This document shows, piece after piece, positions 57,256 to 64,000 of a DNA stretch of 64,000 nucleotides. Under the pieces are notes generated by a model, which was given only the letters and a program-made list of their open reading frames with translations, was not told the DNA's origin and did not search any database. Position 1 is the first letter of the stretch; each line of letters opens with the position of its first letter. This stretch comes from CAZAMP01 sp964486455 (lineage in GTDB: Bacteria > Eisenbacteria > RBG-16-71-46 > CAZAMP01), in NCBI GenBank assembly GCA_964486455.1, contig CAZAMP010000020.1:1-64000 (forward strand). Reading direction: 5' to 3'. The translations under genes and the position numbers were made by a program.

Positions 57256-57837
57256 GTGCGCCGCCTCCCGATCTGGGCGCAGATCCCACTGATGGCCGGG
57301 TTCTGCGCCGTCCTCTATTTCGGCACGGCGGTCGGCGGCTTCCTCGGTGAGCTCCCGATCTCACATTGCAGGGATCTTCTCCATCTCATCGAACGTGGTG
57401 CGACGAAGGAGGACCGTCTCCGCGCCTGGATCGGATCGGAATACAATTTCGTCGAGTTCGTCCGCAAGCAGACGCCCGATGATGCCGTCATCCTCATGAG
57501 CGATCAGTTCGCCCCTTCGCTGCTGAATCCGCTCCAAACCAAGAACCAGGCGTGGGCGAGCTACTTCCTCTATCCGCGGAAGATCCTCTTTCTTCATCAA
57601 CGCAACTCCCCGTTGTTCGAGCAGGCGAGGTGGCTTTTGGTGGATGACATCAAGGCCGTTTCGTGGATCGCGCCGTCCCACGCCTTGAGCTATATCCCCG
57701 GACGGCTGGGCTGTTTCCCGTTCGACATGGGCGCCTATATGGAAGCGATTCGCGCCGGTGACATCTCGCGCGTCTACCTTCCTCCCGGTCGCCCGTCCCG
57801 CGCGCCGAAGCAGGCCTGGCCGGAGGCCGAGCGATGA
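57256..57837 (+). CDS. Small membrane-anchored protein of unknown function
   Basis: A 193-residue protein with one N-terminal span (LPIWAQIPLMAGFCAVLYFGTA) and a soluble C-terminal part. GTG start at 57256 follows GGGGGG closely. The frame is open upstream to a CTG at 57208 (CTGA overlap with the previous stop) and reads IGLSDLEWRRLARGD, so a 16-codon longer product is equally plausible. Motifs such as YNFVEFVRKQTPDDAVIL and LYPRKILFLH hint at the extracytoplasmic lobe of a sugar-transferase partner. The GT-C-like gene overlaps its stop by four bases (ATGA), so both likely work together. Confidence 0.6.
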   Translation: MRRLPIWAQIPLMAGFCAVLYFGTAVGGFLGELPISHCRDLLHLIERGATKEDRLRAWIGSEYNFVEFVRKQTPDDAVILMSDQFAPSLLNPLQTKNQAWASYFLYPRKILFLHQRNSPLFEQARWLLVDDIKAVSWIAPSHALSYIPGRLGCFPFDMGAYMEAIRAGDISRVYLPPGRPSRAPKQAWPEAER

Positions 57838-59249
57838 TCTATGCGCTGGCAGTCGCGCTGATCGTGCTCGCCGGGTGGTCGATCACCGGGATCATTGGCG
57901 GGACACGAAACGTCATCGAGCGTGTCGGGCTGTCGATCCTGCTCGGGATGGGGCTCCTGACCGGGCTCATGTTCTTGCTCGGATTCGCGGGGTTCCCGAT
58001 CGCCCCGATCGTCTACTTGCCGGCGCTCGCTCTCTTCGCGGTGGACGGTCTGCGCCGGATGATCATGAGAGGCCGCCGCGCGACGGATCGCGATGTCCGG
58101 CCCGGTGCAACCGCGCCGTCGCTTCTCGATCTCCTTCGCCCCCGGCAGCCGGTGATTGCCGTGCCCGTCCTCGTGCTGCTTGCCTTTCTCATGGCGGTTA
58201 TGATCGCGCGCGCGACCTATCTTCCGAACCATCTCTACGATTCGCTCACGGCCTTCGATCTCCTGGGCAAGATCATCGCGATCGAAGAGCGGTTCCGCGT
58301 GAGTCTCTTCGACTACACGCAGATTGCGCGGGGCGGGAGCTATCCGCCTTTTCCGGCGCTGACCTTCGCGTGGGGGTACGGGTGCGGGCTCTCGGACGCC
58401 ACATGCGCCATGGTGCTACCGTTGGTGGCGTTCGCGGCGTGGCTCTTCGGTTTCGCCCGGCGCTTCGTCGGCGCCATGAGCGCCTGGACATTCGTGCTGC
58501 TCACCTACGCGAGCCCGGACTTCTACTCGTGGATCCACCTGCCGGTCGCGAACTTTGCTGTCACGATCTTTGCAGCGCCCGCGCTCCTCTATCTCTTCGC
58601 GGGGATCAGAGAGCGAAGCATCCGCGAGGTCATGCTGGCGACCGTGGCGGCAGTCTTTCTCGTCTGGTCACGGGCGGAAGGGGCGGCCTTCGTGGCGGGT
58701 GGAACGCTCACGCTGCTCATCTTTGGACGGCGGGCCGGGCTCGGTCTGCGGTGGTTTCCGTACGCGCTCTTCCCCGCCGTCGTATTCGTTCTCTGGCAGG
58801 TCTATGCGACGAGCAATCTGGGCGGGGTCGGTAGCGCGCGCTTCACGGATCACCTTTTCTGGGATGGCGACCGGCTGGCCTATCTTCTGCGAGAGGGCGG
58901 GTATTTGCTCTTCTATCCGAGGGGGATGGGATTCTCCGTCTGGCTTCTCGCGGGGGCCATCGTCGCGCACACCGTGACGAGGCGGTCTGGAGCCGGCCCC
59001 GTCGCGCTCGCGTCGATCGGGTCGCTCGTTCTGTATCTTGCGGTCTTCTATCAGATCGATCCCGTCAAGCAAGACCCGCTGCCGGCGCTCCTCGGGTCGT
59101 CGTTTCGCCGGGGCATCACGGCGTACGTGGCTCCTTTCTGGTTCGTCGTTCTGCTGTCGCCGCTCGGCGTATGGGGCAGGCGCGTGCTCGGTCGGATGTT
59201 CATGTGGGGGGGCGATGGGCGGGCGGCTCGGCCCGCGGAGCGGGCGTAA
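57834..59249 (+). CDS. Polytopic membrane protein, possible GT-C glycosyltransferase
   Basis: A 471-residue protein with about ten to twelve hydrophobic helices. The ATG overlaps the stop of the preceding anchor protein. The first large outer loop has LPNHLYDSLTAFDLLGKIIAIEERF with an acidic Asp-containing motif, and a later segment YTQIARGGSYPPFPALTFAWG follows. This layout of a DxD-like first loop and many helices is seen in lipid-linked GT-C transferases. No exact family is clear to me. A hairpin (59294-59324) lies after the stop, in a 185-base gap. Confidence 0.6.
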   Translation: MIYALAVALIVLAGWSITGIIGGTRNVIERVGLSILLGMGLLTGLMFLLGFAGFPIAPIVYLPALALFAVDGLRRMIMRGRRATDRDVRPGATAPSLLDLLRPRQPVIAVPVLVLLAFLMAVMIARATYLPNHLYDSLTAFDLLGKIIAIEERFRVSLFDYTQIARGGSYPPFPALTFAWGYGCGLSDATCAMVLPLVAFAAWLFGFARRFVGAMSAWTFVLLTYASPDFYSWIHLPVANFAVTIFAAPALLYLFAGIRERSIREVMLATVAAVFLVWSRAEGAAFVAGGTLTLLIFGRRAGLGLRWFPYALFPAVVFVLWQVYATSNLGGVGSARFTDHLFWDGDRLAYLLREGGYLLFYPRGMGFSVWLLAGAIVAHTVTRRSGAGPVALASIGSLVLYLAVFYQIDPVKQDPLPALLGSSFRRGITAYVAPFWFVVLLSPLGVWGRRVLGRMFMWGGDGRAARPAERA

Positions 59250-59293
59250 GTCCGCAGGCAACTCCGCACCGGCTTTTCGGATAGCTCGTTCTA

Positions 59294-59324
59294 CCGGATT
59301 GACGGCCAAGGCCGTCCAATCCGG
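59294..59324. terminator. Strong hairpin after the membrane glycosyltransferase candidate
   Basis: CCGGATTG-ACGGCC pairs with GGCCGT-C-CAATCCGG around an AA loop, leaving a single bulged C. There is no T-run on either strand, so it may be a weak or Rho-assisted terminator or a repeat element. Confidence 0.45.
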
Positions 59325-59434
59325 GGCCGGGCGATCGGCCGCCTCAAGTCGGGAGGAGAGTGTGCCGATCAAGAGGCTGAGCTGTGAATTGCTGTGATTG
59401 CCGAATCTGATGTTTGCGAACCGCTGGAGTGACC

Positions 59435-60061
59435 GTGACCTCGAGATACACGTCCTTTCGCTATATCAGTTCCGACCCGGACTTCAGTCATCTCACCGAT
59501 CGAAATCGCTATCGTGTCCTCTACAACGAGGTTGGACATGTGGAGGCGAACCGGTCCGTCCGGTGGCGCGAAGAATGGATGCGCTATTTCATGCCGCGCG
59601 AAGGCGCATCGATTCTCGAGCTCGGGGCCCACAACGGACCCAATCTCATCCACTACGGGCGTCTCGGGCATCGTGTGGACGGCGTGGAAATCTCGGACAG
59701 CCTCGTCGAGACCTTTCAGCGCTTCAAGGCGCACGAGCCGCAGACCGTGCAAAAGCGAATCTGCATGTTCCACGGCTGGATCGAGGATTTCGAGCCGCCG
59801 CAGCTCTATGACTACGTCCTCTGCACCGAGATCCTCGAACACGTTCCGGACCCGATCGCGGTCCTTCGGGTTGCGAGGAAGGCACTCAACTCCGACGGCC
59901 TCGTCTACATCACAAGCCCGACCAGCCGTTGGGGCAACAACACGCACGTGCGCGGAGTGCCCGTGAAGAGCCTCGAACGGTGGCTCTCGGCCGCGATGCT
60001 CATCGACGTGACGGTGTTCGTGAAGGATGGGCGGACGTTTGCGTTGGCGAGGGGGCGGTAG
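59435..60061 (+). CDS. SAM-dependent methyltransferase
   Basis: A 208-residue class I methyltransferase of the Methyltransf_11/UbiE type. GGAG stands 5 bases before the GTG at 59435; TTG 59414 and GTG 59429 are less well placed. SAM motif I is ILELGAHNGPNLIHYG, motif II is VDGVEISDSL, and YDYVLCTEILEHVPDP fits the usual post-II pattern. The substrate is not evident. The gene lies alone between the glycosyltransferase candidate and the secreted-protein gene (opposite strand), so no operon clue exists. Confidence 0.85.
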   Translation: MTSRYTSFRYISSDPDFSHLTDRNRYRVLYNEVGHVEANRSVRWREEWMRYFMPREGASILELGAHNGPNLIHYGRLGHRVDGVEISDSLVETFQRFKAHEPQTVQKRICMFHGWIEDFEPPQLYDYVLCTEILEHVPDPIAVLRVARKALNSDGLVYITSPTSRWGNNTHVRGVPVKSLERWLSAAMLIDVTVFVKDGRTFALARGR

Positions 60062-60110
60062 GATAGGGTCGATGTCACGAGCCGCACGCCGGGTCGCGAT
60101 TTGTCAGGAA

Positions 60111-60141
60111 CAAGAAAGAGGCGGTCCGTGCGGACCGCCTC
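60111..60141 (-). terminator. Rho-independent terminator of the 60.2-kb secreted-protein gene
   Basis: A perfect 10-base stem GAGGCGGTCC/GGACCGCCTC (60118-60141) with a four-base loop. On the minus strand it is followed by TTTCTTGTT. It stands 26 bases after the gene stop. Confidence 0.9.
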
Positions 60142-60166
60142 CCGATCTACTACCTTTTCCCGACTG

Positions 60167-60847
60167 CTAGAACAGCGCCTTGACCCGGCCCCAGGTGCTC
60201 AACTCAGTCGGCGTACCACCGGAGTAGTTTGCCTTCACCTGGAGAATGGCCGTGCGGCCCCAGCTCTCATCCGGATCCCACATTCCGCTGTACCACGCCC
60301 ACGTCTGAACTCCGTTGTAGCTCGTCTGTCCGCCATTGCCCGTATTGTCGTAGCCGAAGCAGAAATACGTGTTGGCGGGAACGACGATGCCTTCACCGGA
60401 GACATCGATGTACGTGTAAACGGTCGGAGGGAAAGTATCCGGAGCCGGATCCACCGGAGTGTACGGGCCGTAGTACTCGGCCGTATAGGCGTCACCGACC
60501 GGCGGGTTGTAGCCACCCATGTCCAACCAAACGACCCAGCCATACGTTTCGGTCGGCGGACCGCAGCAAGGCCAACCGAATTCCTGCAGCACGAGATCCT
60601 GCCCCGAATCGTTGTAGGCCGTCGTGATGAACCACTCGCCCCAGCCGTCGTACGATCCACCCGTGTCCGGCACGAAGTCCATGGATCCGCCCGTGTTGTA
60701 CTCCCAGTCCGCGCGAACGGTGCTCGGCTCACCCGGCACGTCCGGCGGAATGATGTCAACGGGCTCGCCAGTCTTCGAATCCGTCAGGGCGAAGGCGGGA
60801 GTGGCGATGAGGGTGACGACTGTGAAGAGCGTCAGTAGTCGTACCAT
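60167..60847 (-). CDS. Exported protein of unknown function, single-gene transcription unit
   Basis: A 226-residue exported protein. GAGGAGG precedes the ATG, and a signal peptide (VRLLTLFTVVTLIATPAFA) is clear. The mature protein is a beta-rich, aromatic and Gly/Asp-rich fold: ADWEYNTGGSMDFVPDTGGS, DGWGEWFITTAYNDSG, VLQEFGWPCCGPP and TYTYIDVSGEG-like segments with YNGVQTWAWYSGMWDPDESWG. It looks like a carbohydrate-binding or jelly-roll module but matches no family I know. A near-consensus promoter and a clear terminator frame it, so expression is probably strong. Confidence 0.75.
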   Translation of the reverse strand: MVRLLTLFTVVTLIATPAFALTDSKTGEPVDIIPPDVPGEPSTVRADWEYNTGGSMDFVPDTGGSYDGWGEWFITTAYNDSGQDLVLQEFGWPCCGPPTETYGWVVWLDMGGYNPPVGDAYTAEYYGPYTPVDPAPDTFPPTVYTYIDVSGEGIVVPANTYFCFGYDNTGNGGQTSYNGVQTWAWYSGMWDPDESWGRTAILQVKANYSGGTPTELSTWGRVKALF

Positions 60848-60864
60848 GCATGTACCTCCTCGTT

Positions 60865-60877
60865 GCAGACCGTCTGC
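60865..60877 (-). promoter_or_regulatory. Dyad in the leader of the 60.8-kb gene
   Basis: GCAGAC-C-GTCTGC stands 18 bases before the ATG, close to the ribosome-binding site. It could hide or present that site as a hairpin, or serve as an operator. Confidence 0.4.
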
Positions 60878-60917
60878 ATTGACAGTGCTGAAGACTCACT
60901 GCGACATTCCACAAATA

Positions 60918-60947
60918 ATCATACAATTCTCATAAACCTATTGTCAA
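60918..60947 (-). promoter_or_regulatory. Near-consensus sigma-70 promoter of the 60.8-kb gene
   Basis: TTGACA (60942-60947), an 18-base spacer and TATGAT (60918-60923) on the minus strand, in an AT-rich patch. The start codon is about 65 bases downstream of the predicted start point. Confidence 0.75.
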
Positions 60948-61031
60948 GCAAGCAGCAAGCGGGTCGGGGCGGACGCTTGTGACCACCGGCGCGGGGGCAG
61001 ATGCCCCATCTGCTCCGTCTGTGGCCACACC

Positions 61032-61040
61032 TGTTATAAT
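61032..61040 (+). promoter_or_regulatory. Extended -10 element for the deiminase-like gene
   Basis: TGT plus TATAAT (consensus -10 with the TGn extension) lies 19 bases before the ATG. The -35 region is poor, as is usual with extended -10 promoters. The leader would be only about a dozen bases and would still contain GGAG. Confidence 0.6.
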
Positions 61041-61058
61041 GTCGGTCTGGAGAGCACT

Positions 61059-62819
61059 ATGCCGACACGACCCAACGCCATTCGACTGACTATCTTCCTT
61101 CTTCTCATGGTGTTATCGACCCGGGGGAGCGACGCCGACCCGATCCAGCCGGTACGGAAGATCGCCGAATGGGAGCCTGCGGCGGGAACGCTCATCCGCT
61201 GGCCGCTGGGGATCCCGTCGGATCTGGTCGTGGAGCTCGCCGAGGGCGACAGCCTCTACGTGCTCGTCGAGACGCAGAGCCAGGAGAACTCGGCGCGAAA
61301 CGCCTTCTCGTCGTGGGGCGTCAACACCGACCACGTTCGCTACATCCGAACGAACACCTACTCCCACTGGACGCGGGACTGGGGTCCGCAAGACGTCTTC
61401 GACGGAGACGGCGTCTGGGGGATCGGCGATCCGTGGTTCACCGGCTACCCGTGGGTGCCGGGCTGCTTCGCCGGGCCCGGCCCGACACACTCGGTGATCT
61501 CCGGCGGGGCGGCCATGGCGATCGCCGCCGAGAACGTCGCGCGAATGGGCACGCGCGGTTGGGAGGAGGACGACGCCGTTAACGATGCCGTCGCGACCGA
61601 CTTCGGTGCGCCCCTTCACGCACTGCCGGCGTTCTGCACCGGCGGAAACATCATGGTCGACGGCCACGGCACCGCCTTCAGCACCCGCCAGATGCTCGCC
61701 GAGAACGCGCCCTATCATAACGAGCCCGAGTTCCGCGACGTGATGGAAGCGTGGCTCGGGATCACCGACTACCACTTTTTCGAGAATCCCGAAACGCACG
61801 GCATTCAGCACATCGATTGCTACGCGAAGCTTCTGGATGAGGAGACTGTGATCGTCAAAGAGGTCACGCCGGGCAACCCCGAGTACGATTGCATCGAGGA
61901 CATGGTCGACGAGTTCGCAACGCTCACCAACGTCTACGGTCGGCCGTACACGATCATCCGTGTCTACTGCGCCGCGTACAGCGGCTGGGATGTCGCCGCC
62001 TATACGAACTCACTCATCCTGAACAACAAAGTGCTCGTGCCGCTCTTCGGAGTATCGAGCGACCAGCCCGCGCTCGACAGTTATCGGGCCGCGATGCCCG
62101 GCTACGAGGTTATCGGCTTCCCGTACGGCTCCTGGTACTACTACGACGCGCTTCACTGCCGCACGATGGCGATCTTCGATCGACACATGCTTCGCATCTG
62201 GCACCGCCGTCTGGATGCGGTCGTGCCGCCCGCGGCGGAGTATCCCATCACGGCGATGATCGACGATCGGAGCGAAATGGGGCTCGTGGCGGAGTCGCTG
62301 CTCCTTCGGTGGCGGTTCATCGGGGATGAAACCTGGAACGACGTCCCGCTCGTGGAAACGGCGGCGCCGGATTCATTCGCCGCGGCGATCCCGGGTCAGA
62401 CGCCGGGTTCGGCGGTCGAGTACTACCTGAGCGCGTCCGACTATGCCGGCCGAACCGAAACGCTTCCTCGGAGCGCGCCCGACGGCACATATCTGTTCGT
62501 CGTGGACGACGCGGTGGATACGCCAATCGACATCGCGATGATTGCGACGGGGCGTCTCGGGCTGGCCCCCAATCCGTTTCGGTCCGAGATCGGAATCCGG
62601 CTCGATCTTCCGATCTCGGCGCCTGTCACGCTATCGGTCTACGATGCAGCCGGTCGATGCGTCCGAACCCTGTTCGAGGGTGTGCCGGCGGCGCGACCCG
62701 GCAGGGTGCGGTGGAACGGCCGGGATACGGACGGCGAGTCGTGTGCACCAGGCGTGTACTTCATTATGCTACGCACACCCGTGGAGACGCGCGGCGGGCG
62801 ATGTCTCTTGCTCAAGTAG
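61059..62819 (+). CDS. Secreted agmatine/peptidylarginine deiminase-family enzyme with sorting end
   Basis: A 586-residue secreted enzyme. CTGGAG precedes the ATG, and a short signal peptide (RLTIFLLLMVLSTRGSDA) follows. The deiminase core has every catalytic residue of the PPAD/AguA fold: Asp107 in WTRDWGP, His251 and Asp253 in IQHIDCYAK, Asn317 in YTNSLIL and Cys367 in DALHCRTM. GGNIMVDGHGTAF is also conserved. It would turn arginine side chains into citrulline, or hydrolyse free agmatine. The extracellular location and C-terminal FlgD-Ig/sorting-type module (LSVYDAAGRCVRTL, APGVYFIMLR) favour the first, as in Porphyromonas PPAD. Confidence 0.88.
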   Translation: MPTRPNAIRLTIFLLLMVLSTRGSDADPIQPVRKIAEWEPAAGTLIRWPLGIPSDLVVELAEGDSLYVLVETQSQENSARNAFSSWGVNTDHVRYIRTNTYSHWTRDWGPQDVFDGDGVWGIGDPWFTGYPWVPGCFAGPGPTHSVISGGAAMAIAAENVARMGTRGWEEDDAVNDAVATDFGAPLHALPAFCTGGNIMVDGHGTAFSTRQMLAENAPYHNEPEFRDVMEAWLGITDYHFFENPETHGIQHIDCYAKLLDEETVIVKEVTPGNPEYDCIEDMVDEFATLTNVYGRPYTIIRVYCAAYSGWDVAAYTNSLILNNKVLVPLFGVSSDQPALDSYRAAMPGYEVIGFPYGSWYYYDALHCRTMAIFDRHMLRIWHRRLDAVVPPAAEYPITAMIDDRSEMGLVAESLLLRWRFIGDETWNDVPLVETAAPDSFAAAIPGQTPGSAVEYYLSASDYAGRTETLPRSAPDGTYLFVVDDAVDTPIDIAMIATGRLGLAPNPFRSEIGIRLDLPISAPVTLSVYDAAGRCVRTLFEGVPAARPGRVRWNGRDTDGESCAPGVYFIMLRTPVETRGGRCLLLK

Positions 62820-62838
62820 GTCTCCGCGCCCGCCCGCG

Positions 62839-63225
62839 TTATTCCAACCATCGAACGACGGTAGCCGTCACGTTGAGCTGCTCGTCGTTGCTGTCCGTGA
62901 AGCCGTCCGCCGACTTCTGTCTCGACGTGAGGATGATGGCGTCTCCGCCCGCCTTGCAGGCCTCTCGCTTCATCTTGGGCAGGATCTTCGCCAATGTGTC
63001 GTGGCCGAGCGACCCTTCGCCCTCGAGGACGCCGAGTTCCTCATATTCGCGATCCGGCAGCTTGGAGCTGAAGACCTCGATGGAGCAGTCTTCGGGTCGC
63101 GCCGGATAGGATGACCCGGTCTGGACGAACTTGGCGGACGAGCACCCGGTGAAGATCACGATCACCAATAGGGCCCACATCGTCGCCAGGCCATGCCCCT
63201 GTCCGTTGAAACTTCGTCGTTTCAT
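62839..63225 (-). CDS. Small lipoprotein
   Basis: A 128-residue lipoprotein. GGAAGAG precedes the ATG, and the lipobox is IFTGCSS (Cys28), so it is lipidated after signal cleavage. The mature part (EDCSIEVFSSKLPDREYEELGVLEGEG, REACKAGGDAIILTSRQ) resembles DUF4156/YbjQ-like small lipoproteins with a fold for ligand or protein contact. Its role is unknown. It lies 37 bases downstream of the barrel gene on the same strand and may be co-transcribed with it. Confidence 0.75.
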   Translation of the reverse strand: MKRRSFNGQGHGLATMWALLVIVIFTGCSSAKFVQTGSSYPARPEDCSIEVFSSKLPDREYEELGVLEGEGSLGHDTLAKILPKMKREACKAGGDAIILTSRQKSADGFTDSNDEQLNVTATVVRWLE

Positions 63226-63262
63226 CTTGCTCTTCCCTTCCTCGCGCGTTTGTCCAGTTCAG

Positions 63263-64000
63263 CTACCACCGGACGGCTACTCCAACGTGGAGTCTGACGA
63301 TATCGGTTCTGGATTCGAGTGAGTCGAAGGTGACCTTTCCGTCGGACCGACGGATGGATCCCTTCTTCAGATACTCGGCTTCATCTCCACGCAGATACCG
63401 GGCACCGGCATCGAGCGAGACCTCGAACCGATCATCCTCGTCCCCGGACGCCCTCATTCCAGTGTAGACCGGTACCATGACACCCCCACCGAATCCATAG
63501 GCAAAGGCGGTATCGTCTCGGTTGGTGGAACTGATGACGCTTTCCACGACGTTGCCGGTGTCCTGGATCTTGGTTTCCGTGAAGAGATAGTTGAGCCCGA
63601 TCAGCGCATCCGCGTAGAGCTGGATGGGACCGCGCGGCATCTGGCCACGGAGCACGAAGAACGCCTGCACGACGTTGTTCCAGGTCTCGACATCCACTTC
63701 CACGTCGGGGATCGTCGTGGAGAACGGCTCTCGACGGCTTTCGACGCCGTAGTTCATCCAGCATAGATCGAGTCCGACGGCGAACGGACTTGTTGACGGG
63801 GCGTAGAAGATCTGACCGCCGATACCGTAGGCGTTGCGTCCGATCTGATCTTCCAACTGCTCCTGCGGCAGCCCCGTGTTGAAATGAATGCCGCCGACGA
63901 AGTTCGTGCCGGCGAAAGAGCCGGACGCCAGTCCGCTGAGAAGCGCAACAGCCGAGAGGGCCCATAGCAGCAACTTGAGTGGCCCTCGCCTGCATGTATC
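63263..64000 (-). CDS. Outer-membrane beta-barrel protein, start outside or near the window edge
   Basis: A barrel protein of at least 236 residues. A TTG at 63973 with GAGGG upstream could be the start. The frame stays open to the last base, and the preceding residues (DTCRRGPLK) make a typical basic head for the signal peptide LLLWALSAVALLSGLASGSFAG. The true start may therefore lie just outside. The mature part has amphipathic strands (FAVGLDLCWMNYGVE, IQLYADALIGLNYLFTE, AFAYGFGGGVMVPVYTG) and ends LHVGVAVRW with a terminal aromatic residue. It is a typical OMP_b-brl or porin-like protein of unknown cargo, followed by a small lipoprotein gene. Confidence 0.7.
   Translation of the reverse strand, partial: DTCRRGPLKLLLWALSAVALLSGLASGSFAGTNFVGGIHFNTGLPQEQLEDQIGRNAYGIGGQIFYAPSTSPFAVGLDLCWMNYGVESRREPFSTTIPDVEVDVETWNNVVQAFFVLRGQMPRGPIQLYADALIGLNYLFTETKIQDTGNVVESVISSTNRDDTAFAYGFGGGVMVPVYTGMRASGDEDDRFEVSLDAGARYLRGDEAEYLKKGSIRRSDGKVTFDSLESRTDIVRLHVGVAVRW

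Noticed and set aside
1..64000. tRNA, rRNA or insertion sequence genes
   Set aside because: The intergenic stretches were read and none showed a cloverleaf, rRNA core sequence, transposase or terminal inverted repeats. Short or divergent RNAs could still be missed without a computed search.

Overview
The window is a GC-rich (roughly 60-65% by eye) piece of a Gram-negative-type bacterial chromosome with about 42 protein genes. No rRNA, tRNA, CRISPR array, insertion sequence or phage gene was recognised. Several traits together point to an FCB-type or neighbouring uncultured phylum (Eisenbacteria, Krumholzibacteria or Latescibacteria-like). They are outer-membrane barrels, a Wzi-like capsule protein, a GWxTD protein, a dockerin-like protein, and several secreted proteins ending in the same FlgD-Ig/type-IX-sorting-like module. 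The taxonomic call is an inference and cannot be fixed without a marker gene.

Layout. 1-1.7 kb: a soluble histidine kinase and response-regulator/HD pair (minus), the HD end cut short at the window edge. 1.9-5.1 kb: a zinc/manganese uptake operon (small His/Cys protein, outer-membrane protein, binding protein, permease) with no ATPase gene. 5.1-5.8 kb: family-5 uracil-DNA glycosylase. 5.9-11.8 kb: an overlapping operon TerB-like, cupin, transglutaminase-like, GWxTD. 11.8-18.5 kb (minus): Wzi-like, TlpA-S41 fusion, GT39-like, DUF547. 18.5-21.8 kb (plus, divergent): a fused MFS-acyltransferase and a PimA-like glycosyltransferase. 21.8-24.7 kb: barrel protein and M1 aminopeptidase. 24.8-26.4 kb: cytidylate-kinase-like and PfkB kinases. 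26.5-32.6 kb: CheR-type methyltransferase, barrel protein, M28 peptidase, an unknown 560-residue protein and a TonB-like protein.

The most coherent biology is a dispersed anaerobic purine/urate-type gene set. It comprises a one-chain Se-dependent-type xanthine dehydrogenase (33.1-35.6 kb), ssnA, a fold-type II PLP enzyme, ygeY and ygeW (47.6-54.1 kb). The first three genes of the second block overlap as ATGA junctions, and a Fic gene sits between ygeY and ygeW. The PLP enzyme occupies the place where diaminopropionate ammonia-lyase (YgeX) would be expected. Between the two blocks lie a dockerin-like protein, a C39-like protein and two giant paralogous fibronectin-III proteins (17 and 6 repeats).

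54-64 kb holds an HDOD protein, threonine synthase, a chalcone-isomerase-like protein, a membrane glycosyltransferase candidate, a methyltransferase and a strongly promoted single secreted-protein gene. It ends with a secreted peptidylarginine-deiminase-like enzyme, a lipoprotein and a barrel protein cut by the window end.

Regulatory DNA worth attention includes two inverted repeats ahead of xdh, three hairpins after tonB (the last a clear intrinsic terminator), and an operator-like palindrome over the -10 of the six-repeat FN3 gene. There is also a near-consensus promoter for the 60.8-kb gene. Start codons were chosen by ribosome-binding-site position where it decided the matter; several are GTG, TTG or CTG.
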